In this document: in pieces, positions 33,850 to 44,905 of the stretch
How positions within the stretch are numbered: position 1 is the stretch's first letter
How the letters are laid out: every line of letters begins with the position of its first letter
From: Linum tenue
Lineage: Eukaryota > Streptophyta > Magnoliopsida > Malpighiales > Linaceae
Length of the DNA stretch: 64,000 bases
Reading direction: 5' to 3'
NCBI GenBank assembly: GCA_946122785.1
Contig: CAMGYJ010000006.1
Location: forward strand, 36,042,066 to 36,106,065
Notes under the pieces: generated by a model
What the model saw: only the letters and a program-made list of their open reading frames with translations
Database searches by the model: none
What the model was told of the DNA's origin: nothing
Translations under genes and position numbers: made by a program

Positions 33850-35214
33850 TGATAACGATGTAATTTCACATTTTTGTACCCCTAGTTCTTATCCATTTGC
33901 AGGGCATAGTCGTGTATTTTGGCCTATTTTACGGCGGGTTGTGCTACTTTGTCATATTTCAGGTCCCAAACGTCGAAGGAAAGGCTAAGCACGAGTTTCG
34001 GGGCATTTGGAAGTCAATCGGTTGACCTGGAGCCAAAGCACGGGCCCGCCTAAATCAAAACACGGTCGTGTTCCTGGACCGTGTTTTTACTGCCGAGGCT
34101 GATCCAAGATTGTCCTGCGCTGACTCAAAACACGGGCGGGACTGATTCAAAACACGGCCGTGTCCAACTTTTGACACGACCATGTTTCACCCTAAGGCGT
34201 GGCCGTGTTTTTAACACGTGGCAAGGGCACGGGCGGGCAAAACCAAAGCACGGCCGTGCCCTCGACCGTGTTTTGCCCAGGGTCAGCCTTTTTAGGCAGA
34301 TTTGAGCCAAAAGAGAAGGGGTTCTGAGTTTTACAGAGACAGAGCGATTCCTAGAGAGATAAAGCGATGAACCAGAGTTCCCAAGTGCCCTAGCTTGATC
34401 TTCATCACCATTGGAGCCCGACTTGAGCTTGGAGAAGTGGCGATTGACGACAAGGAGCAAAAACTCATCCTTCACAGTATGATTTCCGCATCTGAATCTG
34501 CTTTTGCTTCTCTCTCCATGGAGTAGTTTTCCCATTCACCTGGGTATGGAGAACCCTAGATTTGTATGTTAGGTCTGATTGTATGAACCCAAGTACAGAT
34601 TTTATGATTTGATTATATTCGATTGAGGCTTGATTGATTGAATGACTTGAATCCTGATCAAATTCCTGTTGTTTCTGCTTTAACCTAGAAAGAGAATATC
34701 TGCCTAGGTTGATAGAGCACCCTTAATTGAAGGTAGTGAATTGGCGACTTTAGTCAGGGAGCCAATTCACTATTCTGTACCGAATTCAATTCGGTAGTGG
34801 AGGTTTGGTTCGTTAGGGCCTCAATCTGTTTACTCCGGTGGAGGTTAGTCGCCAGCTGGAGACTCAGATTGAGAGGGTCTGGAGACCTTTAGTCGAGACT
34901 TCAGACTGTTTAAGAACCTTCCGCAGTATAACTATCATGAAAACTGAACTTGGTAAATTGCAATCCGGCTTAACTGCAGTCTAGGGGGAACCATATCCGG
35001 GTGACCTCTCTCGACTTGAAAACAACCGTTTAACTTGCTTTGTTTGTTTGTTAATTTGGACTTGCACTAAAGCTTCACCGCTAGATAATAAGAATTCACT
35101 GAGTAGTCATCACATCTAGGACCCGGGTTGACATTAAAACCCAAACCCGCTATACTACGCTTTAGGAAGTGGTTACACTTGGCCAATTTCTAGAGTGACA
35201 GTAGGAGTGAGTCA
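33850..35214 (+). repeat. Athila solo LTR (subfamily C), 1365 bp
   Basis: It starts TGATAACGATG, ends GGAGTGAGTCA, and aligns with the subfamily A LTR in general layout (atatttcagg near base 100, 'aaccctagatttgtatgtta', 'ctagggggaaccata'). The U3 words are aacacgg/ccgtgttt instead of gttacgg. Flanks are cagca (33845-33849) and ctgca (35215-35219), a 4/5 match. The 3' UTR is continuous across it, so it is best read as a solo LTR. Confidence 0.7.
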
Positions 35215-36237
35215 CTGCATCGAAAAGGTTGTGTGCTTGGAGCCTAGTCCACTATCCAAATCTCGGTATTTGAGGGCTCTAAGTACTAATGTTTGCATGA
35301 TCATATTAGCAATGTGATGGTAAATGGTGAATCGATTGGCTATTGTCATTGATGCATGGTAACTTGCTTGTGACTAGGAAAATCTATACTGATGATTGAG
35401 ACGTGCAGTGGAACCATGTAGGGGTTCAGTTTTTCAACTGTTTGCTTACCAACTGTGACTTGAATAGATCACTTATTTGCTTTAGTCGTTTATGCATCCA
35501 GTTCAGGGAATCAGAATGAGAGATAGAGCATATAGGTAGCCATGTGACATTTGGGCCTACTCGTTTCTTTCTTGTACGATAGATCCCTCTTCCATGATGT
35601 GTAGCATTCACGTTGTCACTAATTAGGATGATGGAGGCATAGGATTAGCCCAAGACCAAATTGTCTGTCCTGGTGTCATATCCCTAGTCAACCCCTTTGA
35701 GCCGTGTAACTTCCTTTCTTTCAGTCTTCAATGAAAATCACCCTTTTGCATCTCTTAGAGGTTCCACAGAGTGGTTTTTGCATGTTCTCTGTTGTTATGC
35801 TAAAAACAATATGAGAAATGGAGGTAGTTCTTAAATGTTGGGCATCTGTTTGAAAAGAGTGTAAAGGTGGTGGTTCTCTAAAGAAATGAAAAGCAAAAGA
35901 AATAAAAAACAGAGAAAAATAAACGAAAGCAAAAGAGAGCCACCATAAAAATCTAAATCATGCCCGTTAATTAGTGTTTTCTTAGCAATCTGTCTTAGGA
36001 ATACTAGCAATATTGTGACCTCCTTCACTCTTGTACTCTAAAGAATTGGATTAATGCAGAATGGCAGAAGGGAAGTAAATGGTTTGAAAGATTGTGACTT
36101 TGTTAGTTTTGGCACTGTGGAACCTTGTGCTTTGAATTCTTCCACCACCTAAAACGCATTTTCCCCATGTCCAGGATCCTAGTCAGTCATCTGAACCTGT
36201 GACTAAGACCTCTAGATTAGTTAGTGTTGACACCCAA
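35215..36237 (+). other. Athila 1 3' UTR, first part
   Basis: Homologous to 3900-5135 of Athila 0 (gcttggagcc, gagggctc.aag, the A/G tract at 35880-35945, ccttttccccatgtcc). Non-coding. It is interrupted at 36238 by chromovirus 2 and resumes at 42684, with roughly 60-80 bp lost compared with Athila 0. Confidence 0.75.
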
Positions 36238-36891
36238 TGTAATACCCTAACCCGGACGGGTACTAATTTTACCAAAATCCCTTGATGACTCATAAACCAA
36301 AATAAGAAATGAAAGACTTGTAAAAAAAAAATATAGAAGCTTTCCATAAATAACCATAACAAATACTGAAGTGAACTAAAATCTCTTAAAACAAAGCCCT
36401 AACACTTGGGCAAACCTCAACCATAGAATCTTAATCTGAATCTCCAGTCAGTACTCATAATCGTAAATCAATAACTAAAACTCTACTTTGTTGTCTGCTC
36501 GGATTCGATCTCTGGCACCTCCAGTGGCGCTAATACTATCCTCCTCTAGCTGGCTTGCCTCGAACAGCTTTCTCGATCTCGCTGCTCACTAACTGCTCCT
36601 CTAGCTACAACTATCGATCTAATTCTCGCTTATTCCTTTACTAAGTCCTGGTGAGTGAGATTGGGTCAGTCTACGCCCTTACGTTTTAATAATTCCAATA
36701 CTTGAGTACTTTACTTAAACACTTAACTTTGACTAGTGGAAGTTGTTTGTACTTCCAATCTTAAAATCTTAACTCTTAAACTTTGAGGGAGTTGAAGTTA
36801 CTCTCCTCTCTTAAAGCTCCAATCTTGACTTAAATACTTGACTGACACGGGGATCCCTCACTAGCTAGTCCGGTTGCCCAACTCATACGTA

Positions 36892-37053
36892 TGAGAAGCC
36901 CTCAAGGCTTTCCTTAAACTTAAACTTAGTTAGAGGAGTTGTAACGATTCATCCCCCTAACATCTTAAACTTATCGTGGTGGCACTTCACCACGATTCTC
37001 ATGAGCATAACTGCTACTCATCTTAAAAGTCTCAAGAGCATAACTGCTGCTCT
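36892..37053 (-). repeat. Stem-loop cluster in the chromovirus 2 LTR
   Basis: ctcatacgtatgag (36892-36905) is a perfect palindrome. atcgtggtg/caccacgat (36973-36981, 36988-36996) is a perfect 9-bp stem. Two further stems share the loop taactgc with different arms: atgagca/tactcat (37001-37021) and agagca/tgctct (37035-37053). Confidence 0.8.
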
Positions 37054-37266
37054 ATCTCAAAATCTCAAATGGCAACGGACTGGCGCTAGTGACTAAAAAC
37101 ACTTAAAACGACTTCACCTTCTTAAAGGTGAGTTACTTCTTAAAAAGAACTTGTTTCTTAAACTTTAACCATGACTCAAACATAACGCTTTAAGGTAAAT
37201 AGCACAAAATAACCTCAAATAGCACAAAATCACCTCGGATCATAGCTCAAGCAAAGCACAAATAAG

Positions 37267-38258
37267 GGCTAAATTACACATTTGGTCACTCAAATTATAC
37301 AAATCTTTCACGTTTGCCACCCGAATTACTTTTCTTTCTTATTCGCCACTAACTTTACGAATCTTTTCACGGTTGGTCACCGGCCGTTACACTCCGTTAA
37401 GTTTGTCCTACGTGGCAGTCAACTATAAAGTTTGACCGTTAACTAGATGACGTGGAAATTAAAAAAAAAATTCCACCTCATCATTGCACTTATTTTGTCT
37501 ATATAATTTATCATATTAATAATTTAATAAATTTTATTAAATTTAATAAAATAAGCAAGTAATAATAATACGGCTTTGGCTTTGGATTTTATTAAATTTA
37601 TCATATTAATAATTTATTGAATTTTATTAAATTAAAATTAAAATAAGCAAGTAATAATAATAATACGGCTTACCACTACTGCTACTGCCCTTCCCTTTCT
37701 TCATCCTCTTCCTGCTCGTATTCACCGCAGCAGCAGCCATCAGCTTGTCCCCTTCGCTCGCTTCCTCCTCCTCGTAGTCCTCGTCGAACGACAGCTGCCC
37801 TCCTCCACCGGCAGCCTTATTCTTCTTCCCCCTGGCGCTGGCGGAGGCGGTTCCCTCGGCTTCGGCCCAAAGCATCCGTTGCATCCTGGCCGCGAATATG
37901 GCTTGCAGCTCGGTAAGAAAGGGAAGGGCAAATGCAAATCCAAAGCCGTATTATTATTACTTGCTTATTTTTTTAAATTTAAAAAAATTTAATAAATTAT
38001 TAATATGATAAATTATATAGACAAAATAAGTGCAATGATGAGGTGGAAAGAAAAAAAAAATTTTAATTTCCACGTCATCTAGTTAACGGTCAAACTTTAT
38101 AGTTGACTGCCACGTAGGACAAACTTAACGGAGTGTAACGGCCGGTGACCAACCGTGAAACGATTCGTAAAGTTAGTGGCGAATAAGAAAGAAAAGTAAT
38201 TCGGGTGGCAAACGTGAAAGATTTGTATAATTTGAGTGACCAAACGTGTAATTTAGCC
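37267..38258. mobile_element. Mutator-like element with captured sequence (Pack-MULE-like)
   Basis: Inverted terminal repeats of about 195 bp (ggctaaattacac at the left, its complement at the right) enclose a GC-rich centre. Direct repeats cacaaataag at 37257-37266 and 38259-38268 are identical 10-mers, close to the 9-11 bp usual for Mutator-like elements. No transposase is present. The GC-rich middle (about 37,670-37,925) is unlike the AT-rich surroundings. Confidence 0.85.
37627..37884 (-). pseudogene. Captured coding-like fragment in the MULE
   Basis: The minus strand is open for 85 codons from MQRMLWAEAEGTASASARG, and continues upstream as ELQAIFAARMQ. It is rich in Ala, Glu, Lys and Ser (SFDEDYEEEEASEGD, RKRMKKGKGSSSSG). 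The base composition is typical of a plant exon. Possible splice donors flank it. I do not recognise the parent gene. It may be an exon picked up from a host gene; chance cannot be excluded. Confidence 0.4.
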
Positions 38259-38690
38259 CACAAATAAGCAACCATAGACATAACCAAGCAACGGTAACAA
38301 GCAAAAAAAAACCAAGCAACGGTAACCAATTCGCTAAAATACTCAAAATCATAATACTTAAAAGAATACGTAAGGCGTAGAACTTACCTCTTTACACTCA
38401 CCTTATTAAAAACATCGATCAACCGACATGACCTCTCTTCACTTTCGATTGACCCACATCATCCAATCCATCCCTCCTTGTATAAATATTTGCTCACGTA
38501 GTGAGGTTCCTGTTCACTCCATCCATGAGGTGGGCCACCATCTCCTCGTAAGCTCCAAATGCTTTATGGCAATCTCACTTTTCAGCCGATCAAATTCTTG
38601 CCCCATTGCGAAAAACTTGGCCGGATTCCGTTTGATGTGAGAGAGCGCTAGAACAAAGTGGGCTGGATGGTGGATGCTTTGAAATACTAC

Positions 38691-39060
38691 GGGGTCGTTT
38701 GGAAGTTGAGATTCTTCAAATATGTGTATTTGATGAATACATCTATTGTAAATACAAAGATTGGAAGAATTAGATGATTGGAAGAATGTCTTGTTTGGTT
38801 GTAGCCATTCAAAATTTTAAAGAAAAGAAAAAATCAATTTATGAGCTAAAAGTGAAACAAATTAAAGCCAATAATCTCAAAGGAAGAATCTCACATTTTT
38901 GTTGAGATTTAAAATGAGTGATTGTGGGTGATATGAGATTTGAGGGCCCACCTAAAATGCATATATTGAATAAAGTTTTGGAACAAAAAAACGATGAATT
39001 CTCCAGAATACATGAATTCAGAAAATCATTCATCTACAATCATAACTTCCAAACGGCACC
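38691..39060. mobile_element. MITE, 370 bp
   Basis: Ends are ggggtcgtttggaagtt and, inverted, aacttccaaacggcacc. A 3-bp repeat tac may flank it. It is AT-rich and non-coding. The cgtttgga ends recall PIF/Harbinger- or hAT-derived MITEs; class is not settled. Confidence 0.65.
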
Positions 39061-39473
39061 TACATCTCGCTCAATCTTTTTCAACCCACCATTCTGTATG
39101 TCGATAACTACGAGAGGAGGAGCATCAGATGGAAACCTCCGCAGGCTGTTGCTCTCGACTGCCGGTAAAGAATAATAATAAAAAAAAGATACCTGGGTTC
39201 CTTTTCTTCCGTTGCTAGGGTTTAGTAATTGAGGGTTACTACTAATAATAATACAATAATAATAAATAATAATACTAATTACTATTACTATTATCACTCT
39301 TAATCCCCGGTGGCAATCCTTCAGTCAGGCAATGCTCAATTTGGGCTCTGTCAATTAATTAGACCTCGGTCCTTAATCCGGTTTGATTTTACTTGAATCA
39401 TTCGTAATCGTCATCCAACTGTTCATTTATTACGGTCGAACCCGAACCCGAACCCGAATGTCAGGGTGCTACA

Positions 39474-41995
39474 TTTCCTCCACCCTTATAAAAATTTCGT
39501 CCCCAAAATTTGATCGGGCTCATCCTTCCATACTCCTCATTCTCGTGCTTCCTTGTCTCCATTCCCTGCAACTTCAATGTTGTTGTGGCTTCTTAACCCC
39601 TCATTTTTCCTAGGTTGCACCTTGTACATATAATCGGAATGATAACTATCCATTATTAGGTAAATGAGAAGTTAATGCCCCTCTCCAACCACAAGGTCAC
39701 TGATGGCGGCTTATCTTCCATCTAGTCAGATGGTAAAACTCTTTTAACGTAACTCTCGCCTAGGGTTGACCTCATAGGTCACCTAGTCCTTGTATCTCCT
39801 AACTTTGCATCCCTTACTTTCATCCTTGATGCCTCGTCTTATCCTTTAACCATAAACTGAGTGGTCATCTCCTCATTACTTCTTGCTTAACTCTGAAACC
39901 TCATACTACTGCTTTTACTTCCTATATGCATTAAAGACATCCTTTGCATTTCTCTCTAGCTTGCGATCAACCTTATGAATCATTTCAAGAATCATGATAC
40001 TCCCTCTGGCTTACTTGCTCACTCCTGGCGCCTAACTTAGCACTTCCTTCTAGCTGCTTGAATTTGATGTTCTCGTAATATCCGTTCTGCCACTCTTAGA
40101 CCCTAGCTGAAGCTCCTCGTACGGTTTCCCCGTCCAATAAAGTTTTACCCGAGAGTTTGACAGCTTTCACCAATATAGGCGATCTTGGTTTCACTTTGGG
40201 GTATCCTAGCAGGTTCCCTGAACTCATATCCCTCTTACTTCTTTACTCATGACTCTCCTTCTTGATGTTCCTTGCTATTTCTAGATGTCCCTTGCTCTCG
40301 ATGTAGTCCTCTAGGTCCCTATTTTCTCTTCTCACTCATGTACCATGATAGATAAGGTTCTTCCTCCGACTATTCCTAACGATCATGATTCCACCTTAAA
40401 AATTGACTGAAATATCTCGATGGACTTCCTATGGATCGGTTGTTCTCTACTTGGTGGTCAACCTAATGCTTTCTTGTTGTCTGTTGTACTCCTGCTTCCG
40501 CCCGTCTTAACTATCTTCCTTGACGCATACATCGCCAGGTTGATGCCAACCATTATTTTTTTCTATAACTTCCCATGGTGTTCTTCTTGCTTCTTTACTT
40601 TTACTACCACCAAGCTCTGTTGAGTATCTTCTCGTTGTTGTCTTAGGTCACAACTTCCAATGGGGGCTTGCCCTTGGTAACCTTTAACATAACTCATTCC
40701 ATGTCTCTTTTGCTTATCGATCTTGTACATAAACTTAGTCTCTTAGTTAGGATTCTTAGTCGCTTAACTAAGCATGCCTGTTTCATCCTTAACTAGTTGT
40801 CTCCTCTGGAGCCCTCCTACTATGCCGTGCCCACTCAGAGTGGGGCACCTTGGATAAGGTAACTTCTCTTTTTCCTCCTTCTCGGTAATGCTTTCCCTCA
40901 TTGTACCTCTTTGTGTAGCTTCTTGACCTCGAGTCACCTGATACTTGACCCATTGACTTCTTGAAATCTCGTCAAACTCCCTCTGGCCTTTTTGCTCTTC
41001 CTTGGTATTGTTCGCAAACTCTCTTCGTTACGACCGTTTAGACTCTTCCTCGAATTCTCCAACTTTCATTAGAACTTCTAATGAACGTTGTACTTGCTTG
41101 TCTATACCCGGTTGGTTGAATGATTTACTCCTACAGCTAGTTCCGAGACTCCGGCTCTTAGCCCGCTAGTTCCAACTTACTACAGAGGTTCCTCCTTCTG
41201 TCATCCCTCTTTTACCCTAGGTGGCTAGTTGCTACCTCTTTTTAGGATAGGACACCCACATAACAGGTCATCACGAACTCTGGCATTCCCCTTTCAACGG
41301 TCCCAACGACCTCCCGAACTTTCGTGATCTGCGTAGTTTGTAGGGTTTCTAATATCGTCTTTTTCAACTCGGTGTTATCTTGGTATCTAACTCACGCACT
41401 GCTGGGAATTGGTTCTCTATTCGTACTGCCATTTACTAGCTAACTATTATTCCCTCTAACATTCCCTGTCTTTTGTTACGTATTGACTTCCCACTATCTT
41501 CTACCAGTCATGCTTTAGACTTCGGTGGCCCTTTCCCCCATGTCTCATCAAATGGTGGTCGTACTGAGACCATAACTAGTCCTCTACATCATGTACCTTG
41601 TTTCTTGTCTTGTTCCTTCTAACGGCTTGTCATCGCTCTCACTCCCAGGGTGATTTACCGTCTTCTCTAGTGATGCACTTTATCTATAAAGGTTCCTTTG
41701 TCGTCATATGAATATGACCATGCCTCCTCTCCCCCTTGACCTTTTGACTTCTTGACGTCCTTTCAGACCCCCTCTAACCTACTTACTTCCTCCTTTACTT
41801 CATTTATACTACCCTAGCTTCTCTTGAAGTCTAAGCTTCCCACTGCTCCTTGCCACTGTGTTGTAATAGCGTTGACCACTAAAACTAGTTGAGGTACTTC
41901 TCGTGGTACCTCTTTGTTTCTTGACTCGCCACTGCTTAGTGTCAATGACCCCGACATTCCAGCATTCCTTGGAAACCAAGGAACAGAGGAAGACC
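39474..41995 (-). other. Chromovirus 2 internal region, non-coding
   Basis: The first 90 bp match the pol tail and polypurine tract at 1-90. The remaining 2.4 kb is pyrimidine-rich on the plus strand and has no ORF above about 80 codons. I could not align it to gag or pol by eye. Confidence 0.5.
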
Positions 41996-42007
41996 GGCTC
42001 TGATACA
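41996..42007 (-). promoter_or_regulatory. Primer-binding site of chromovirus 2
   Basis: On the minus strand tgtatcagagcc follows the LTR end after a few bases. It is one base off the common TGGTATCAGAGC initiator-Met site. Confidence 0.75.
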
Positions 42008-42011
42008 AAAA

Positions 42012-42683
42012 TGTAACACCCTAACCCGACCGGGTACTAATTTTACCAAAATGCCCTTGATGACTCATAAACCAAAATAAGAAACAAAAGACTTGTAAAA
42101 AAAAATATAGAAGCTTTCCATAAATAACCATAACAAATACTGAAGTGAACTGAAATCTCTTAAAACAAAGCCCTAACACTTGGGCAAACCTCAACCATAG
42201 AATCTTAATCTGAATCTCCAGTCACTACTCATAATCGTAAATCAATAACTAAAAACTCTACTTTGTTGTCTGCTCGGATTCGATCTCTGGCACCTCCAGT
42301 GGCGCTTGTACTATCCTCCTCTAGCTGGCTTGCTTCGAACAGCTTTCTCGATCTCGCTGCTCACTAACTGCAACTCTAGCTGCAACTATCGATCTAATTC
42401 TCGCTTATTCCTTTACTAAGTCCTGGTGAGTGAGATGGGGTCAGTCTACGCCCTTACGTTTTAATAATTCCAATACTTGAGTACTTTACTTAAACACTTA
42501 ACTTTGACTAGTGGAAGTTGTTTGTACTTCCAATCTTAAAATCTTAACTCTTAAACTTTGAGGGAGTTGAAGTTACTCTCCTGTCTTAAAGCTCAAATCT
42601 TGACTTAAATACTTGAATGACACGGGGATCCCTCACTAGCTAGTCCGGTTGCCCAACTCATACGTATGAGAAGCCCTCATGCG
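42012..42683 (-). repeat. Truncated 5' LTR of chromovirus 2
   Basis: Only the 3' 672 bp of the LTR (minus-strand sense) remain. Identity to 36238-36910 stops abruptly at gaagccctca, and Athila 3' UTR follows. Confidence 0.88.
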
Positions 42684-43104
42684 CATCTTTCGCATCAAAT
42701 TGTCCTGACCCCACTGGTCGAGAGTGAGCTATTCATTTCCCTATTTTCTTTAAATTCTCTACCCCGGTGAGGACCTAGATTGCTCGGTTTTGATTCCGAT
42801 GTCTTGAATTTTATGGATTAGGTGACTATCTTGAATAAGTGGTTAAGTCAAGTCTATGTTGGTTGGTGAACTAAAGGGCGACTCTTCCTTTACTCGATTT
42901 TGCTGCACTCGAATGTCATCTATGGTGCTTGTCTGTGTTGCTATTGCTGTTGTCCAAGTGTTGAGGTCTGGTAGCCAGTATGATTCACGTGTTTGTGCCG
43001 GTATGATATGTCCCCAAGGTTTACATGGTTAAAATGTTGTGAGTTTACCGGGTGACTGATTTGGTTTGCTCGGGGACAAGCAAACGGCTAAGTGTGGGGG
43101 AATT
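42684..43104 (+). other. Athila 1 3' UTR end and polypurine tract
   Basis: It matches 5200-5613 (ccccactggtc, ccccggtgaggacc, ggggacaagcaaacg). aagtgtgggggaattt at 43090-43104 is the polypurine tract before the LTR. Confidence 0.75.
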
Positions 43105-44547
43105 TGAAAACGCCATATTCTAACATGTTTTCCCCATAATTTCTTGACCGTTTGAGCTTTGTTTCTCGCTCTTGTGGCCTGTTTTATGCTTGTGCGTGTT
43201 AGTTTATGATATTTCAGGACTTAGTACGTGAATGGGCGCGAAGGAGCAAAGTTTCGAGACATTTTGGAGCGATTGGGCAGTTCGATCCTGGGAGTTACGA
43301 CCAGACCTTGCAAGTTACGGTCTGGCCCGTAACTTCCCAAGAGGAGCCATAAGTTTCAAGTTGGAGACCGAAGAGTTCCAGGAGGCTTCTTAGAGTTACG
43401 GGCTGACTTTCCAAGTTACGATCAAGGCCGTAACTCCTGGGAAGCCTTGACATTAGTTGGAGAAGCATCTTTGGAGTTATGGCCTCCCTCTGCAAGTTAC
43501 GGTCGAGTACGTAACACCCCAAAGGTAACCGTTACTCTTGGTTTACGGATTGCAATCACGACGTCGTTCTTCCTCAAGTTACGAGCGGTCAAGGCGAGTT
43601 ACGACCATAACTTAGGCCGTAGCTCGAGGATTCTTAGCCTATTTAAAGGCTGCTCGGGAAATTTGCAAAGGATCTGGATTTTTGGACTTCTAAAGGCAGA
43701 AAAAAAACCTAGAGAGACTCACGAAGAGAAACCCTTGGGCAGGGATTGGGTCGATCTAAAGACCTCGAAGTACCGATTAGCCTCCAGGAGCAGTTGCCCA
43801 TTGTCGTTCTAATGATGTCTACTCTGAGCATGACGTTCTCACATCTCTCCATGGAGTAATTGTCTCTTTCATCTGGGTATGAAGAACCCTTGTTGTGTAT
43901 ATTAGCAATGATTGTATGAACCCCATGTTATGAATGATTGATTTGATAAATTCAGTTGAGGAATTATTCATAATTGCATGACTCCTTATCAAACCTGTGT
44001 AATTCTGACTTTAACCTAGAACGATAGTCTCTGCATAGGTTAAAAGAGCAACCTTTAATTGCAAGTGGTGAATCGACTGCTTTAGTCGAGAAGTCGATTC
44101 ACTGCTTCGTACTGGAACAAAGGCCAGTAGTGGAAGTTTCGCGTGTTTAATCTTGGTTAGTGTATGCCGGTGGAGGTTAGTCGTCCGTTGGGTATTCGAA
44201 TCAAGAGGGTCTAGATAATTTTAGTTGAGAGTCCAGACCAGTAAAGAATTTCCCGCGGTTTATCTATCAATCTGAGTAATTTGGGACTGTATAACCTGAA
44301 CTAGCTACACATTAGGGGGAATCATAGCTGGATGACCTTTTGAAACTGAAAAGAACTAGACCATTACTTGCTTTTGTTTCTTTTGCACTAAAATCATTTC
44401 ACTCGCTTTGTCCTTCTAGATAATAGGAGTTTACTTAGTAGGCAGTAGATCTAGATCACGGGTCGATAATTAGACTTAACCACTATTCTGCATTTCCACT
44501 TTGTGATTATACTTGGTCGCAATTTGGTGTTGTGTCGTAACATGTTA
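43105..44547 (+). repeat. 3' LTR of Athila 1 (subfamily A), 1443 bp
   Basis: It starts TGAAAACGCCATATTC and ends CATGTTA (the usual CA mutated to TA). It is collinear with 17955-19421. The gttacgg/ccgtaact words recur at 43289-43625. The target duplication gcatc follows. Confidence 0.88.
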
Positions 44548-44905
44548 GCATCATGTTTGTAGGGTCTTGACACGGTGATCTACCATGTGATGATATACAT
44601 GGCTGAAACTTAGAAACTTAATGACCTTGTCTACTGGATACCATGCACGACTACAAGGTGCTTGACCTCCTTGCATGACATCATGCTTGACCCCCTTGGA
44701 TGATGTCATGTTTGACCCCCCCCCCCCCCCTGTGGTTGGGTCTCAACACTTAGCCATATTTCGCCTCCACCATACCGAATTGGGTGGTTAACGTCGAAGG
44801 GTGTCGACGCTTGGCGCTTGACCCCTCTTTCTTGATGTCATGCTTGACAGGTGGGTGTTTTGTGGGTCAAGGCATATGTGTTGAGGTACCTTGTATGAAG
44901 CACAA
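44548..44905 (-). repeat. 5' LTR of the Tat element, 5' half
   Basis: After the gcatc duplication the text repeats 'gcttgacccccttg' and 'gatgtcatg' words in the style of 17690-17954, consistent with the interrupted LTR. A run of 15 C is at 44716-44730. A possible LTR edge is ttcatca at about 44,915; the exact end is uncertain. Confidence 0.5.

Larger units (their letters stand above)
36238..39473 (-). repeat. 3' LTR of chromovirus 2, 3236 bp with inserts
   Basis: Its left end (TGTAATACCC) and first 670 bp are nearly identical to 42012-42683, with few substitutions over 670 bp. It carries a MULE (37267-38258) and a MITE (38691-39060); without them it is about 1.9 kb. Stem-loops lie at 36892-37053. 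An AT trinucleotide tract lies near the U3 start (39238-39300). Confidence 0.88.
36238..42683 (-). mobile_element. Chromovirus 2 derivative without coding capacity
   Basis: On the minus strand the order is truncated 5' LTR (42012-42683), initiator-Met primer site, 2.5-kb internal region, polypurine tract (39474-39487) and complete 3' LTR (36238-39473). The pol tail and polypurine tract match 1-90. No long ORF or recognisable RT is seen inside, so it resembles a large retrotransposon derivative (LARD) or is very decayed. The 5' LTR and neighbouring target DNA were removed by one deletion. Confidence 0.75.
17955..44547 (+). mobile_element. Athila-like element 1, 26.6-kb composite
   Basis: The 5' LTR (17955-19421) and 3' LTR (43105-44547) are the same subfamily (A). 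Perfect 5-bp target duplications gcatc flank the whole at 17950-17954 and 44548-44552. Between them lie gag to integrase (19.7-26.3 kb), insertions of other elements, an env-like region, and a 3' UTR with polypurine tract (43091-43104). About 10 kb fits an Athila; the rest is nested DNA. The central part comes from a different Athila subfamily, so this is a mosaic. Confidence 0.8.

Noticed and set aside
38090..38329. Small ORF with hydrophobic residues
   Set aside because: It lies mostly in the MULE inverted repeat and crosses its edge, so it cannot be an old gene.
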